The notes below the pieces were generated by a model, which made no database searches, was not told the DNA's origin, and saw only the letters and a list, made by a program, of their open reading frames with translations. A stretch of DNA of 64,000 nucleotides, from assembly GCA_029245025.1 (NCBI GenBank), contig JAQWQC010000027.1, positions 1 to 64,000 of the forward strand. The letters are read 5' to 3'. Source of the stretch: Rhodospirillaceae bacterium. Lineage in GTDB: Bacteria; Pseudomonadota; Alphaproteobacteria; Rhodospirillales; Rhodospirillaceae. Below, piece by piece: positions 27,466-36,546 of this stretch; position 1 is the stretch's first letter; each line of letters opens with the position of its first letter. Both the position numbers and the translations under genes were made by a program.

Positions 27466-27954
27466 TTATTCTATTACGACGAGCGGTTGGTCGAACTCTA
27501 CAGGCTGCCCATCAGTAACAAGAATAGCTGCTAATGTACCGGCCTTGGGGGCTGGAACCGGGTTAAAGGTTTTCATTGCCTCGATGAGCAGTAATGTTTG
27601 TCCCTCTGTGACTGTGTCGCCAGGTTTAATGAATGGCGGAGAATCGGGTTCTGAAGCCAAATAGGCGACCCCAACCATCGGCGCTTTTACGGCACCGGGA
27701 TTAGCAGATGCGTCAACGGCCTTCGCGTTTGAGTCTGAAGGTACTGGGCTTGCTGCCGCTGCTTGAGGAGGTGGGGGTGGAGAAAGCGCTACAGATGTTT
27801 GACCGACATGACGAGCAACTCGAATTCTCAGAGTGCCAGTATCATATTCGATTTCAGAAAGCTCTGTCTCGTCAAGAATGTTTGCCAATTGTCGTACGAG
27901 TTCACTATTAATTTCAGCCGATGAAGTGGCTGAACCTTTGGGTTCTTTAGACAT
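27466..27954 (-). CDS. accB: Acetyl-CoA carboxylase biotin carboxyl carrier protein
   Basis: AccB carries the biotin shuttled between AccC and the carboxyltransferase. I choose ATG 27954, giving 162 residues; the frame continues to 28029 but would overlap aroQ. The N-terminal region ELVRQLANILDETELSEIEY is typical, a Pro/Ala-rich linker spans about residues 60-85, and the biotinyl domain ends the protein. The biotin site reads EAMKTFNPVPA rather than the common EAMKLMN, with the modified lysine kept. It starts 5 bases after the aroQ stop. Confidence 0.95.
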   Translation of the reverse strand: MSKEPKGSATSSAEINSELVRQLANILDETELSEIEYDTGTLRIRVARHVGQTSVALSPPPPPQAAAASPVPSDSNAKAVDASANPGAVKAPMVGVAYLASEPDSPPFIKPGDTVTEGQTLLLIEAMKTFNPVPAPKAGTLAAILVTDGQPVEFDQPLVVIE

Positions 27955-27959
27955 AGGTG

Positions 27960-28403
27960 TTAGTCGCTTTTCAGTAAATTCGCCATTGCGTCGATCGCCA
28001 AAGAATATCCGTGTGCCCCAAAACCACAAATGACGCCGCTAGCAGCCTGAGAAACGTATGAGTGGTGACGGAAATCTTCTCTTTTGTAAATATTTGAGAG
28101 ATGCACCTCGATAATAGGTATGTCTGATGCGAGAAGGGCGTCCATAATTGCCACTGAAGTATGAGTGTAGCCGGCGGCGTTCACGATCAGGCCCTTTGCC
28201 TTCTCACGGGCTTCTTGTATCCAGTTCACCAGCGCGCCTTCTTCGTTGCTCTGCAGGAATACTATAGAAAGTCCCACGGATTCCCCAATATCCGTAGAGA
28301 TTCTCTCAATATCCGAGAGGGTCGTATGGCCGTACACCTCTGGCTCCCGTGATCCCAGGAGATTGAGGTTGGGTCCATTGATGACATATACGATTTGGCT
28401 CAC
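27960..28403 (-). CDS. aroQ: Type II 3-dehydroquinate dehydratase
   Basis: AroQ dehydrates 3-dehydroquinate to 3-dehydroshikimate in the shikimate pathway. The signature [19 protein letters not shown] opens the protein, with [26 protein letters not shown] and [20 protein letters not shown] following. The start decision rests on the ribosome site: AAAGGA lies 7 bases before GTG 28403, which gives 147 residues, the family length. The open frame runs on to 28709 without family similarity. Placement directly before accB-accC is common in alphaproteobacteria. Confidence 0.95.
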   Translation of the reverse strand: MSQIVYVINGPNLNLLGSREPEVYGHTTLSDIERISTDIGESVGLSIVFLQSNEEGALVNWIQEAREKAKGLIVNAAGYTHTSVAIMDALLASDIPIIEVHLSNIYKREDFRHHSYVSQAASGVICGFGAHGYSLAIDAMANLLKSD

Positions 28404-28599
28404 CTTATGGTCCTTTGACGGTAGTATGCGAGTCTTGGCTAAGGCTGTCTCTGTTATGCAGAGACGTATACCATTCTTCGCTGATCGGCAAAAACTATGT
28501 CTATCACGAGTCGGGTGCTGGGAAGAGTTGAATCCGTGCAGGGCCAGACCCATAATAAAATTCGTAAAATAAGCGCCCAGTTGGTGAGTAAGGACTGCA

Positions 28600-29580
28600 A
28601 TGCAAATAATCGTGAATGGAGAATTTAAGGACGTAGAACAGTCGCTGTCCGTTGAGTCATTTTTAGCGGATTTGGGCGTGGATTCTAGGAAGGTTGCCGT
28701 TGAGCGCAATATGGAGATTGTTCCTAAAACCCAATTTGGTTCGACCCTTATTGAAGAAGGGGATAAACTTGAGGTCGTTCACTTTATTGGCGGAGGTGAT
28801 GGTGAGCTTTCGACTGACGTGCTGGAGGTGGCTGGCCGTCGGTTCAATTCGCGATTGTTGGTGGGTACCGGGAAGTACAAGGATTTTGAAGAAACAGCTG
28901 ACGCCATCGCGGCATCGGGGGCTGAAATCGTAACTGTCGCGGTGAGGCGAGTTAATATTGCGGACCCGTCGCAGCCCATGCTGATCGATTTCGTTGATCC
29001 CGAAAAATATACCTTTTTACCCAACACCGCCGGATGTTTTACTGCTCAGGACGCAGTTAGGACCCTACGACTCGCTCGTGAGGCGGGTGGATGGGATCTT
29101 GTTAAATTAGAGGTTCTAGGTGACGAAAAGACTCTATATCCTAATGTTACGGAAACGCTTGATGCGGCAAAGCAACTTGTCGACGACGGTTTTCAAGTGA
29201 TGGTTTACACCAACGATGATCCAATCATGGCGAAGAAGCTGGAAGATCTCGGGTGTTGTGCGATCATGCCGCTTGCAGCTCCAATTGGATCCGGATTGGG
29301 AATCCAAAACCCTGTTCATATCCGCCTCATCATTGAGCAATCTAATGTTCCTGTGCTGGTGGACGCTGGCGTCGGTACCGCGTCGGATGCGGCGATCGCA
29401 ATGGAATTGGGCTGTGATGGCGTGTTGATGAATACCGCTATTGCTCAAGCAAAGGGCCCCATTGCCATGGCAGAGGCGATGAAACTTGCTGTGATGGCTG
29501 GTCGTCTTGCTTATAAGGCTGGCCGAATGCCTAAGAAAATGTACGCAGATCCTTCTTCACCGTTAGCGGGTCTAATCTAA
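28600..29580 (+). CDS. Fused sulfur carrier ThiS and thiazole synthase ThiG
   Basis: One 326-residue frame holds both partners of thiazole formation for thiamin. Residues 1-66 are a ThiS-like beta-grasp domain ([14 protein letters not shown] through EVVHFIGGG), and from about residue 72 the chain is ThiG ([78 protein letters not shown]). In separate ThiS the chain ends at Gly-Gly, which becomes the thiocarboxylate; here GGG is internal and followed by DGEL. Such fusions are annotated in some alphaproteobacteria. No other thi gene is adjacent and no TPP riboswitch was recognised. Confidence 0.93.
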   Translation: MQIIVNGEFKDVEQSLSVESFLADLGVDSRKVAVERNMEIVPKTQFGSTLIEEGDKLEVVHFIGGGDGELSTDVLEVAGRRFNSRLLVGTGKYKDFEETADAIAASGAEIVTVAVRRVNIADPSQPMLIDFVDPEKYTFLPNTAGCFTAQDAVRTLRLAREAGGWDLVKLEVLGDEKTLYPNVTETLDAAKQLVDDGFQVMVYTNDDPIMAKKLEDLGCCAIMPLAAPIGSGLGIQNPVHIRLIIEQSNVPVLVDAGVGTASDAAIAMELGCDGVLMNTAIAQAKGPIAMAEAMKLAVMAGRLAYKAGRMPKKMYADPSSPLAGLI

Positions 29581-29597
29581 GGCTAGGCATATAATTG

Positions 29598-30578
29598 TTA
29601 TTGGCGACCAGGCATGCCCCCGATCGGGGAGGGTTTGGTGATCTTTTCAATTTCCAGTTTTTCTTCTTGGGATGGACGAAATTCAGCCGCTTTGACATTG
29701 CTCTTGATTTGGGCTGGTTTTGTTGCACCGGCGATGACGCTGGAAACAAAGGGCTGATCCAGAAGCCAGCCGAATGCCAAATCCAGCAAACTATGTCCAT
29801 AAGTATCAGATACGGCTTGTAACTTATTCATCTGCTCAAACCTGTCATCAGACCAGAATGCATCGGCTAATGCGCCGCGTCCCTTCCACGCATGCCAACG
29901 CGTTCCTTTTTTAGGGCTTTTATCAGATCGATACTTCCCTGTCAGGAGACCGCTTTCTAAAGGGAAGAACGGTAGTATTCCGACGCCATATTTTTCTGCG
30001 GCCGGAGTAAGGTCCAGTTCGATTTCTCGACTGAGTAGGCTGTATCTGTTCTGTGCAGAAACGAAGCAATCAAGACCAGATGTTTGAGATATCCAGTCTG
30101 CTTCGACAAGTTGCCAACCATTGAAGTTTGAACAACCAATGTAGCGCACTTTTCCATCTTTAATCAGATCATCCAACGCTTGCAGGGTTTCTTCGATTGG
30201 TGTGTCCGGATCGGGCGTATGTATTTGGTATAGATCAATGTAGTCAGTTTTCAGGCGCTTCAAGCTCGCTTCTACAGCTTGCATAACGTAGCGTCGCGAA
30301 GTGCCGGTGTTGTACGGGCCGTTTCCCATAGGATTGCCGAACTTTGTCGCTATTATCGCTTGATCACGCTTTTTTCCGAGCGCCCTCCCAAGAAAGGTTT
30401 CGGATTTCCCTTGTCCACCATATATGTCAGCCGTATCGAATAGAGTGACGCCCTGGTCCAAAGCTGTGTTGACCACAGCGTTGGTTTGTTGCTGATCCAT
30501 AAACATGCCGAAGTTATTGCAGCCCAGTCCGACCGCAGACACTTTCAAACCAGACTGGCCAAGATTGCGATATTCCAT
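29598..30578 (-). CDS. Aldo/keto reductase
   Basis: A 326-residue NADPH-dependent oxidoreductase of the AKR superfamily with a TIM-barrel fold. The catalytic residues are seen in order: Asp and Tyr in LFDTADIYGGQGKSE, Lys in IIATKFGNPMG and His in DLYQIHTPDPDTPIEE. The FVSSVIAGATKPAQIKSN block near the C terminus binds the cofactor phosphate. The substrate is not predictable. It is convergent with thiSG, 17 bases apart. A 14-base perfect palindrome lies 55 bases upstream of the start. Confidence 0.93.
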   Translation of the reverse strand: MEYRNLGQSGLKVSAVGLGCNNFGMFMDQQQTNAVVNTALDQGVTLFDTADIYGGQGKSETFLGRALGKKRDQAIIATKFGNPMGNGPYNTGTSRRYVMQAVEASLKRLKTDYIDLYQIHTPDPDTPIEETLQALDDLIKDGKVRYIGCSNFNGWQLVEADWISQTSGLDCFVSAQNRYSLLSREIELDLTPAAEKYGVGILPFFPLESGLLTGKYRSDKSPKKGTRWHAWKGRGALADAFWSDDRFEQMNKLQAVSDTYGHSLLDLAFGWLLDQPFVSSVIAGATKPAQIKSNVKAAEFRPSQEEKLEIEKITKPSPIGGMPGRQ

Positions 30579-30632
30579 GGTGTTTCAATCTTCCCTAGAT
30601 CAATACAAGACCTTTAGACAGTGGCTTAGATC

Positions 30633-30646
30633 ACACCACGTGGTGT
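30633..30646. promoter_or_regulatory. 14-base perfect palindrome upstream of the aldo/keto reductase
   Basis: ACACCACGTGGTGT is its own reverse complement over 14 bases and lies 55-68 bases upstream of the aldo/keto reductase start. Its size and position suit a dimeric repressor or activator operator. The regulator is unknown, no regulator gene is adjacent, and I see no second copy in the window. Confidence 0.3.
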
Positions 30647-30840
30647 TGGGCAAATCTCGCCTACCGAGTAAAGAATTTGGCTTAATTCCACCTAAGTTGG
30701 TGCCAAAATCAATTATCTAAACCATTGTAATAAACAGAAAAATAAGTTGTCATCGTTATTGCTAATCTATTCAATCTTGTGAGTGGCACCAAAAAAAGCT
30801 TTTCACCGTCAATAATGATGACAAAAAGATAGTCGACAAG

Positions 30841-31097
30841 CGAGTCCTCCTACTCATCACCCAGCAAGAGTTGAATCTCGCGATTGATGGTCGCGGACTA
30901 TTCGTTACAAATGTACAGGCAGGAGGTTCTGGAGATTGGCAAATCACCTGTGCCGGCGGTATCGCTTAGATCGTCGTGGGGCTTTGGAGCAGTCGGGCGT
31001 TGACTTGGCAGATCAGTTCACGAAGGCGATTGTGACTTAACGAGCTTATTCAAATTCTGCGACTGTGCTCAGAACTGCTGACGAAATGACACAGTAG
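30841..31097 (+). pseudogene. Flagellar hook gene (flgE-like) remnant
   Basis: Two pieces of a hook-type protein survive in the 557-base gap 30579-31135, which holds no intact gene. From about 30850 one frame reads LNLAIDGRGLFVTN, then GDWQITCAGGI, matching the hook/rod motif LDVAIDGxGFF...TRAGxF. From 30981 another frame reads ALEQSGVDLADQFTKAIVT, then a TAA where the family has a Gln codon, then RAYSNSATVLRTADEMTQ and TAG. That is the conserved FlgE C terminus. The central several hundred codons are missing, two stops interrupt, and frames differ. No other flagellar gene is in the window. Bases 30647-30840 show nothing recognisable. Confidence 0.7.
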
Positions 31098-31135
31098 GCA
31101 AGAGATCTTAAGCAAGCATGTTCTAGTCGATTAGG

Positions 31136-31693
31136 TTAAGTCTGTCTCATCAAGAGTTTTTCTTTAAAGACCTCGTGCACAGATACTCCAGCTGTGGATG
31201 CGATTTCATGCACACTCATGCGTGTTTCTCTTAGAAGAACGCGTATGAAATCGGGCCTAGAGCGCCAGGAGCCGGACCCGGCACGTCGCGTAATGGGTGC
31301 TTTCTTGGAATTTTTTTCCTCGTCATCAAGTTGTAGCCCGCGTTTTACTGCGTCTGCCATCGCTTGATCATGGTGACGCTTTTCTGCAGCAAGACGCTCG
31401 CTTTCAGAACGGTATTTTTGATTGGGCTTTGACGTTCGTAGCGTGTCACCGAAGCCCCACTCTGCGTCTTTTTTCTTGGGTTTTTGTCGGTTACGCGCAG
31501 CTCTTTTGTAATCTTTCGGTGGATCGGCCATTCCGGCTGCTTCGTGTAGACTCATGCCGCGTGATTGCGCTAATCGCGTCGCTGCAGCCAGAGCTGCCTC
31601 TTTCTCACCCTCATAAGTGGTTGAGTTGGCAACTTCCAATAGCTTGCGAAATCTATCGCGTTCGCGTTCGGTCAGGTTTTGTGTGGTTGTCAT
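31136..31693 (-). CDS. DUF2786-like conserved protein
   Basis: A 185-residue hydrophilic protein. Residues about 12-55 (RFRKLLEVANSTTYEGEKEA, then AAATRLAQSRGMSLHEAAGM) match the N-terminal pattern of DUF2786, found in phage and bacterial proteins of unknown function. The middle is highly charged (RNRQKPKKKDAEWGFGD) and the C terminus, VRMSVHEIASTAGVSVHEVFKEKL-like, has the look of a helix-turn-helix. DNA binding is therefore possible but not shown. It follows dsbA-like across 17 bases on the same strand. Confidence 0.6.
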   Translation of the reverse strand: MTTTQNLTERERDRFRKLLEVANSTTYEGEKEAALAAATRLAQSRGMSLHEAAGMADPPKDYKRAARNRQKPKKKDAEWGFGDTLRTSKPNQKYRSESERLAAEKRHHDQAMADAVKRGLQLDDEEKNSKKAPITRRAGSGSWRSRPDFIRVLLRETRMSVHEIASTAGVSVHEVFKEKLLMRQT

Positions 31694-31710
31694 GCTAACT
31701 CTGTCGCTTG

Positions 31711-32493
31711 CTAGCCGCGTGATTTTTCTTGTTCAATCAATTGATCAAACTGCTCGCGCGACACTGCTCCAGGCACGAGTGAGTCACCTACAATAAAAGC
31801 TGGAGTGCCGTTGATCTCGAGTTGTTGTGCTATAGCTCGGTTTCTATCAATAATTTCTTCGATACTAGGGTCTTTCATATCCGCTTTAAGTTGATCTACG
31901 TCCAAGCCAACTCCACGGGCCAATGTCATTATTACTGATTCGTTGAGAGCGCCGCGATGGGTGAGCATCGCTTGATGAAACGGCCCATACATATTTTGGT
32001 TGCGGGACGCGAGTGCTGCCTTTGAAGCTACTACTGAGTTCGGTCCAAGAATGGGAAACTCGATAAGCACCAATCGAAGTTCTTTGTCGTCTTGAATTGT
32101 ATCGAGGACAGTTTCGAACATCGACTTGCAGTAACCACAATTGTAGTCGAAGAACTCGACTACTGTAACGTTGCCGTCCGGGTTCCCTATCACTGTGTTT
32201 TCGGGTGGGTTGCGGAGAGCCGGTTGAAGCTGTGCGATATTTGCTCTCTGCCTGTCACTCTTAGCTGTATCTTGCTTAGCTTGAAGTAGAGTTATTGCTT
32301 CGGCAATAATTTCTGGATTCTCAAGAATGTACTCACGCACCAACCCTTTAATTTGTTGGGTTTCTGACGCCGAGAAATTTTCATCATCGGCAAATGCTGA
32401 GGTATGCAAAAGGGCTCCGATGATGACCGCGAAACCGCCTAAATGCCGTGCCACCGCTCTACTGGACATGTGCCGTGAAAGGATTAGGTTCAT
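31711..32493 (-). CDS. DsbA-family thiol:disulfide oxidoreductase
   Basis: A 260-residue periplasmic thioredoxin-fold protein. A signal peptide covers about residues 1-35 (AVIIGALLHTSAFA), followed by a helical N-terminal region (QQIKGLVREYILENPEIIAE) seen in the Com1/DsbA-like group. The active site is CGYC in EFFDYNCGYCKSMFE, and the cis-proline motif INGTPAFIVGD follows. It likely oxidises or isomerises disulfides in exported proteins. The M48 protease gene lies upstream on the same strand, 95 bases away. Confidence 0.91.
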   Translation of the reverse strand: MNLILSRHMSSRAVARHLGGFAVIIGALLHTSAFADDENFSASETQQIKGLVREYILENPEIIAEAITLLQAKQDTAKSDRQRANIAQLQPALRNPPENTVIGNPDGNVTVVEFFDYNCGYCKSMFETVLDTIQDDKELRLVLIEFPILGPNSVVASKAALASRNQNMYGPFHQAMLTHRGALNESVIMTLARGVGLDVDQLKADMKDPSIEEIIDRNRAIAQQLEINGTPAFIVGDSLVPGAVSREQFDQLIEQEKSRG

Positions 32494-32588
32494 GGGAAAA
32501 ATCCTGAATTCATCGTTATTCGCGTTGGTATGGAGTTTTGCGCCGCTTAAGTCCAGTGGGTTTATATAAATGAGGACTAGTGCTGCCT

Positions 32589-33962
32589 TTATCTCCGTCG
32601 ATTTCTCTGATCTTCAATGTAATTGCGGGCTACGGTTTTGAGGTCTTGAAGCCGAACCCAGATAGGGGTTCCGGTAGGTAGTTCTTCTTCAGCTTTGAGG
32701 GTAAAGCGAACAACATCTCCGAATTGCCCCAATAAAAGAGCTCGTTCCGCGGCAGCATAAGCAGACATGCCAAGCTGGTTATTAATGGCATATGATTTTG
32801 CTGATAAATTCCAGGCAAAAATGTCGTTAGGGTCTACCTGGAGTGCGATCCTCAGGGCATCTTGAGTTTCTTGAGTAAACGCTGGGTCGCCGGACTCCAC
32901 CATGGCATGAGCCTGAGCAACCAATATGAGTGGCGCGAACGGCAATAAGCGTGTGGCTTCTTTATAGGCGGTAATTGCCTCTGGGATTCGGCCATTTTCT
33001 AAGAGCATTTGCCCCTTCAGTTCCCAGAAGTAGGGGTCGTCAGGATCTTCTTCTATGAGCCCATCAATAAGGGGGACGGACAAGTCGAGACGTCCGCGTC
33101 GATAATGCGCGACAGATCGAGCATAACGTGCGGGTAGGCTAACATCCGATTCCGGGTATTTCTGAAGTGTCGATTTTTGTGGCTTCAGAAATGAGTACAG
33201 TTTTGCGACCATGCGTCGATGTTTTTCCTCCAACTCCTCGTTTGGAGCAATCTCGGAGTAAGACGACTGATCAATGTGGGCCCGAATAGACGTCATGCGG
33301 TTTCGTGTCAGGGGGTGCGTTCGCACATAGGGGTCTTGGCGGTCTGTAATCAGCAGTTCCTGACCCGAAATTCGTTCAAAGAATTTGTACAATCCTTCAG
33401 CAGACTGTTCCGTTTGGTCTAGTGCCTTTAAGGCAAATTGATCTGCAGAAGATTCTTGTCCCCGGCTGAAGGCTAAAACTTGTCTTTGTGCTGTGCCCTG
33501 TCCGCCAAGAGCAACTGCCATCCCCAAGTCGGCGTTGCCGGTTGCCACACCCGCCGCTACTCCAAGGAGTGTAGTAAGCAGGGTTGTGCGAAGCGCAGCC
33601 TCCATTTGGTCGCTGAATGTGACAGTGTGTCCGCCAACCAGATGCCCGGTCTCGTGAGCAATAACTCCAATAATTTCCGATGAACTGTTTGCCGCCATCA
33701 ATGTCCCAGTATTCAGGAACATGCGGTTTCCTGTAGTGACGAAGGCGTTAAGAGAGTTATCAGCGATTATGCGTATTGTTACAGATTTAGGCGGAAGCCC
33801 TGCTGTCTCGAGAATAGGGTTCGCATAGGCTTGGATCGTTTGTTCGATTTCGGTGTCCCGGATCAACCCAAATCCTTGAGCCATGGCAACCTGGCTTTGT
33901 AACGGAAGCGCGATCGCCGCGAACCAAAAGAATAAGTTTTGAATTTTGTTTAACTGATTCAC
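32589..33962 (-). CDS. Periplasmic M48 metalloprotease with TPR region (BepA-like)
   Basis: A 457-residue exported zinc protease. The signal peptide (LFFWFAAIALPLQSQVAMAQ) is followed by the M48 domain with IGVIAHETGHLVGGHTV (HExxH, first zinc ligands) and the downstream SSADQFALKALDQT Glu block. From about residue 270 the chain has tetratricopeptide-like repeats (DDPYFWELKGQMLLENGRIP; VDPNDIFAWNLSAKSYAINN). E. coli BepA/YfgC of this type degrades stalled outer-membrane assembly substrates such as LptD; that role is inferred. Confidence 0.92.
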   Translation of the reverse strand: MNQLNKIQNLFFWFAAIALPLQSQVAMAQGFGLIRDTEIEQTIQAYANPILETAGLPPKSVTIRIIADNSLNAFVTTGNRMFLNTGTLMAANSSSEIIGVIAHETGHLVGGHTVTFSDQMEAALRTTLLTTLLGVAAGVATGNADLGMAVALGGQGTAQRQVLAFSRGQESSADQFALKALDQTEQSAEGLYKFFERISGQELLITDRQDPYVRTHPLTRNRMTSIRAHIDQSSYSEIAPNEELEEKHRRMVAKLYSFLKPQKSTLQKYPESDVSLPARYARSVAHYRRGRLDLSVPLIDGLIEEDPDDPYFWELKGQMLLENGRIPEAITAYKEATRLLPFAPLILVAQAHAMVESGDPAFTQETQDALRIALQVDPNDIFAWNLSAKSYAINNQLGMSAYAAAERALLLGQFGDVVRFTLKAEEELPTGTPIWVRLQDLKTVARNYIEDQRNRRR

Positions 33963-34066
33963 TGTTCTGAAGTGCCTTTAGGAGATTAGTATCGATCGTA
34001 GGGAAGGCGGCTAGTCTGATCTTCATAGGATACGTCAATACCAATGGTCTACCTAGGGAATCGTAA

Positions 34067-35374
34067 GTGAGAATGTGGCGTAACGATGGTCGGCGTATTT
34101 TGGTAAACGCCGTTTTTTTGGTTGGGTTCGGAACCCTGCTGGCCGCTTGCGAAGTAGTTGTACACGCAGATTTTGTAGGCTACCCATCGAAATCGAGAAG
34201 CGGCGGGCTAATAGTTGCAGATGAGCCGCAAGCCGTTCTAATCGCTCAAGAAATCATAGAAAACGGTGGGTCTGCGGCCGACGCTGCCGTGGCGCTTGGA
34301 TTTGGATTGTCTGTGACGCTTCAATCTTCTGCTGGACTTGGTGGGGGCGGTTTGTGCCTAGTTTATGACTCTGGCCAAGAGCGCGTAAATATTTTGGACT
34401 TTAAGCCCATGCCAGCTAAAGGCCGCGAAAAGACCGCAATATGGCATGTAGCAGTTCCAACCTTAGTTCGTGGCATGTACGCACTCCATGCAAAGTATGG
34501 GGAATTGCCTTGGCAGCAACTTGTCGTACCAGCTGAAAACATGGCTCGTAATGGAATTTATGTCAGTCGGGCTTTTGCGAAAGAGCTCTCTAATTCAGCG
34601 GCGTCGCTTTCGAATGACCCTATAGCGCTAGATATGTTTATGTCGCGAAATCGTACAACCCTTGAGGAGGGCGATCGTCTCGTTCTAACAGAATTGTCGG
34701 CCATGCTAAGCAGTATCCGCCGAGCTTCGCCCTCAGGTTTCTATGCGGGAGAAGTAGCCAAATTGATCGCTGCCGAATCTGAGAAAGGGGAAGCTTCTCT
34801 GTCGGTTAAAGACCTTAAAGATTATGCTCCTACATGGCGCGAGGCTGAGGCTCTAACTGTTGGAGGTAAAGAATATTATAGTGCCGCGTATGCTACGAGA
34901 AATGAGAACCTGTTCCAAAGTTATGCGTCAGACACAGTGGGCGGAACGGGTTTTGTTGTTGCTGACTCCGACGGCGACGTTGTTGCATGTGTGCTTACAA
35001 TGTTGCATCCATTTGGTTTGGGGATCATGCCAAACAAGCTCGGGTTTTTGTTTGCCCCAAGCCCCGCTGGAAAAACGCGCCCTTTATCACCTCTTGCGAT
35101 AGCCATATCTGTTGATGGAAAAAGTGGCGGTGTGGAATATGCCGCAGCTTCTCGTGGCACTGGTGCTTTTGTGCAGATTGATACCGCATCAAGGAATGCT
35201 GGGTTAGCCCTGTCCGGTATTACGTCATTACCTGAGGGCGAAGAGAAAATGATGCGCGGGCTAGCCAACGCGATGTTTTGCGAAAATGGACTGAAAAAAG
35301 GGATAGAACGCTGTGTGATTAAGCGCGATCCTGACGGGCATGGGTTTGGTACAATTGTTCTTGGGGAGCCGTAG
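34067..35374 (+). CDS. Gamma-glutamyltransferase-like lipoprotein, short and divergent
   Basis: A 435-residue Ntn-hydrolase homologue. The N terminus has a lipoprotein signal with lipobox LLAAC. The family N-terminal block is clear: GGSAADAAVALGFGLSVTLQ then SSAGLGGGGLCLVYD. At the maturation site the usual TTHxSVVD reads GTGFVVAD, preceded by DTVG; the nucleophile threonine may be shifted or lost. FGSG is FGLG and the NNE motif is absent. The chain is over 100 residues shorter than typical GGT. Activity is doubtful. The next gene starts two bases after its stop. Confidence 0.75.
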   Translation: MRMWRNDGRRILVNAVFLVGFGTLLAACEVVVHADFVGYPSKSRSGGLIVADEPQAVLIAQEIIENGGSAADAAVALGFGLSVTLQSSAGLGGGGLCLVYDSGQERVNILDFKPMPAKGREKTAIWHVAVPTLVRGMYALHAKYGELPWQQLVVPAENMARNGIYVSRAFAKELSNSAASLSNDPIALDMFMSRNRTTLEEGDRLVLTELSAMLSSIRRASPSGFYAGEVAKLIAAESEKGEASLSVKDLKDYAPTWREAEALTVGGKEYYSAAYATRNENLFQSYASDTVGGTGFVVADSDGDVVACVLTMLHPFGLGIMPNKLGFLFAPSPAGKTRPLSPLAIAISVDGKSGGVEYAAASRGTGAFVQIDTASRNAGLALSGITSLPEGEEKMMRGLANAMFCENGLKKGIERCVIKRDPDGHGFGTIVLGEP

Positions 35375-35376
35375 GC

Positions 35377-36528
35377 ATGACTTTGAAAGTATCTACGAGA
35401 GGTAAGATTCCCCCATTTATAGTTATGGAAGTTATGAAGCGTTCAAATACGCTTGAAGCGAGCGGTCGTGAGGTTATCCATTTGGAAGTTGGGCAGCCAA
35501 GTACGGGGCTACCATCGGGAGCTATTGAACCTGTTCAAAAGCTGATGGGTGATGCATCTCTCGGGTACACAATTGCGAACGGTATTCCAGAGCTAAGAGA
35601 GCGAATCTCCAATCACTACAAGGTACGTTACGGGGTCTCCGTTGATGCTGACTCAATATTTATTACGACGGGATCGTCAGCAGGTTTCCAGCTTGCTTTC
35701 CTATCGGCCTTTGATCCTGGTGATCGAGTGGCTTTGGCATCGCCTGGGTATCCCGCGTATCGCCATATTCTGACTTCGTTGGGATTGGAGCCTGTTCTAG
35801 TTCAAGTAGGTAGTGATTCAAGGTTTCAGCCAACAGTAAGCCTGCTAGAGAGATTAGGGTCACCTATTGAGGGGCTTATACTTGCTAGTCCGTCCAATCC
35901 AACGGGAACGATCCTGCCTAAAAATGAATTTGAGAAAATAATCGAATATTGTCGGGCTAAAAGCATTCGTATCATATCGGATGAAATTTATCACGGCATC
36001 TCTTACGGTGAGGAAGCGGCGACGGCAGCGAGTGGTGGCGCTCCTGAAATAGTGGTCAATAGTTTCTCCAAGTATTTCAGTATGACCGGCTGGCGTATTG
36101 GCTGGCTTGTTGTCCCTCCTGAGCTCGCGAGATCGGTAGAGTGCTTAGCTCAAAATCATTACATCTCTCCGCCAACAATTTCGCAGTGGGCGGCGGCGCA
36201 TGTTTTCGATTGTCTGGATGAGCTAAATGCTAATGTTGCTCGCTACGGGATAAACAGAGACATTCTCCTCAAAGGCCTTCCGGGCGCCGGGATCGATGAT
36301 ATGGCGCCTTCTGACGGAGCATTTTACTTGTATGCCAACGTATCCAAGTTTACGAACGACAGCGTTGAGTATTGTAACAAGCTACTGGATCAGGCGGGTG
36401 TAGCGATCACTCCTGGCGTAGACTTCGACCCAGTCAATGGTAATCACTTCATCCGGATTTCTTTTGCAGGATCGACTGCCAGCATTACAGAAGCCGTTAG
36501 AAAAATTGTAGACTGGCAGTTACCGTAG
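35377..36528 (+). CDS. Class I/II PLP aminotransferase (aspartate-aminotransferase-like)
   Basis: A 383-residue fold-type I aminotransferase. The N-terminal block VIHLEVGQPSTGLPSGA, the SPSNPTGTILPKNE segment, ISDEIYHGISYG with the cofactor-binding Asp and Tyr, and NSFSKYFSMTGWRIGWLV with the Schiff-base lysine are present. The C-terminal arginine that binds the substrate carboxylate lies in FIRISFAGSTASI. Amino-acid specificity is not determinable. It starts two bases after the GGT-like gene, suggesting one transcript, and converges on rne. Confidence 0.92.
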   Translation: MTLKVSTRGKIPPFIVMEVMKRSNTLEASGREVIHLEVGQPSTGLPSGAIEPVQKLMGDASLGYTIANGIPELRERISNHYKVRYGVSVDADSIFITTGSSAGFQLAFLSAFDPGDRVALASPGYPAYRHILTSLGLEPVLVQVGSDSRFQPTVSLLERLGSPIEGLILASPSNPTGTILPKNEFEKIIEYCRAKSIRIISDEIYHGISYGEEAATAASGGAPEIVVNSFSKYFSMTGWRIGWLVVPPELARSVECLAQNHYISPPTISQWAAAHVFDCLDELNANVARYGINRDILLKGLPGAGIDDMAPSDGAFYLYANVSKFTNDSVEYCNKLLDQAGVAITPGVDFDPVNGNHFIRISFAGSTASITEAVRKIVDWQLP

Positions 36529-36546
36529 GTGGGACGCCCAGAGGGC

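Noticed and set aside
28404-28599. TPP riboswitch before the thiS-thiG fusion
   Set aside because: The conserved CTGAGA and ACCTGAT blocks are not present.
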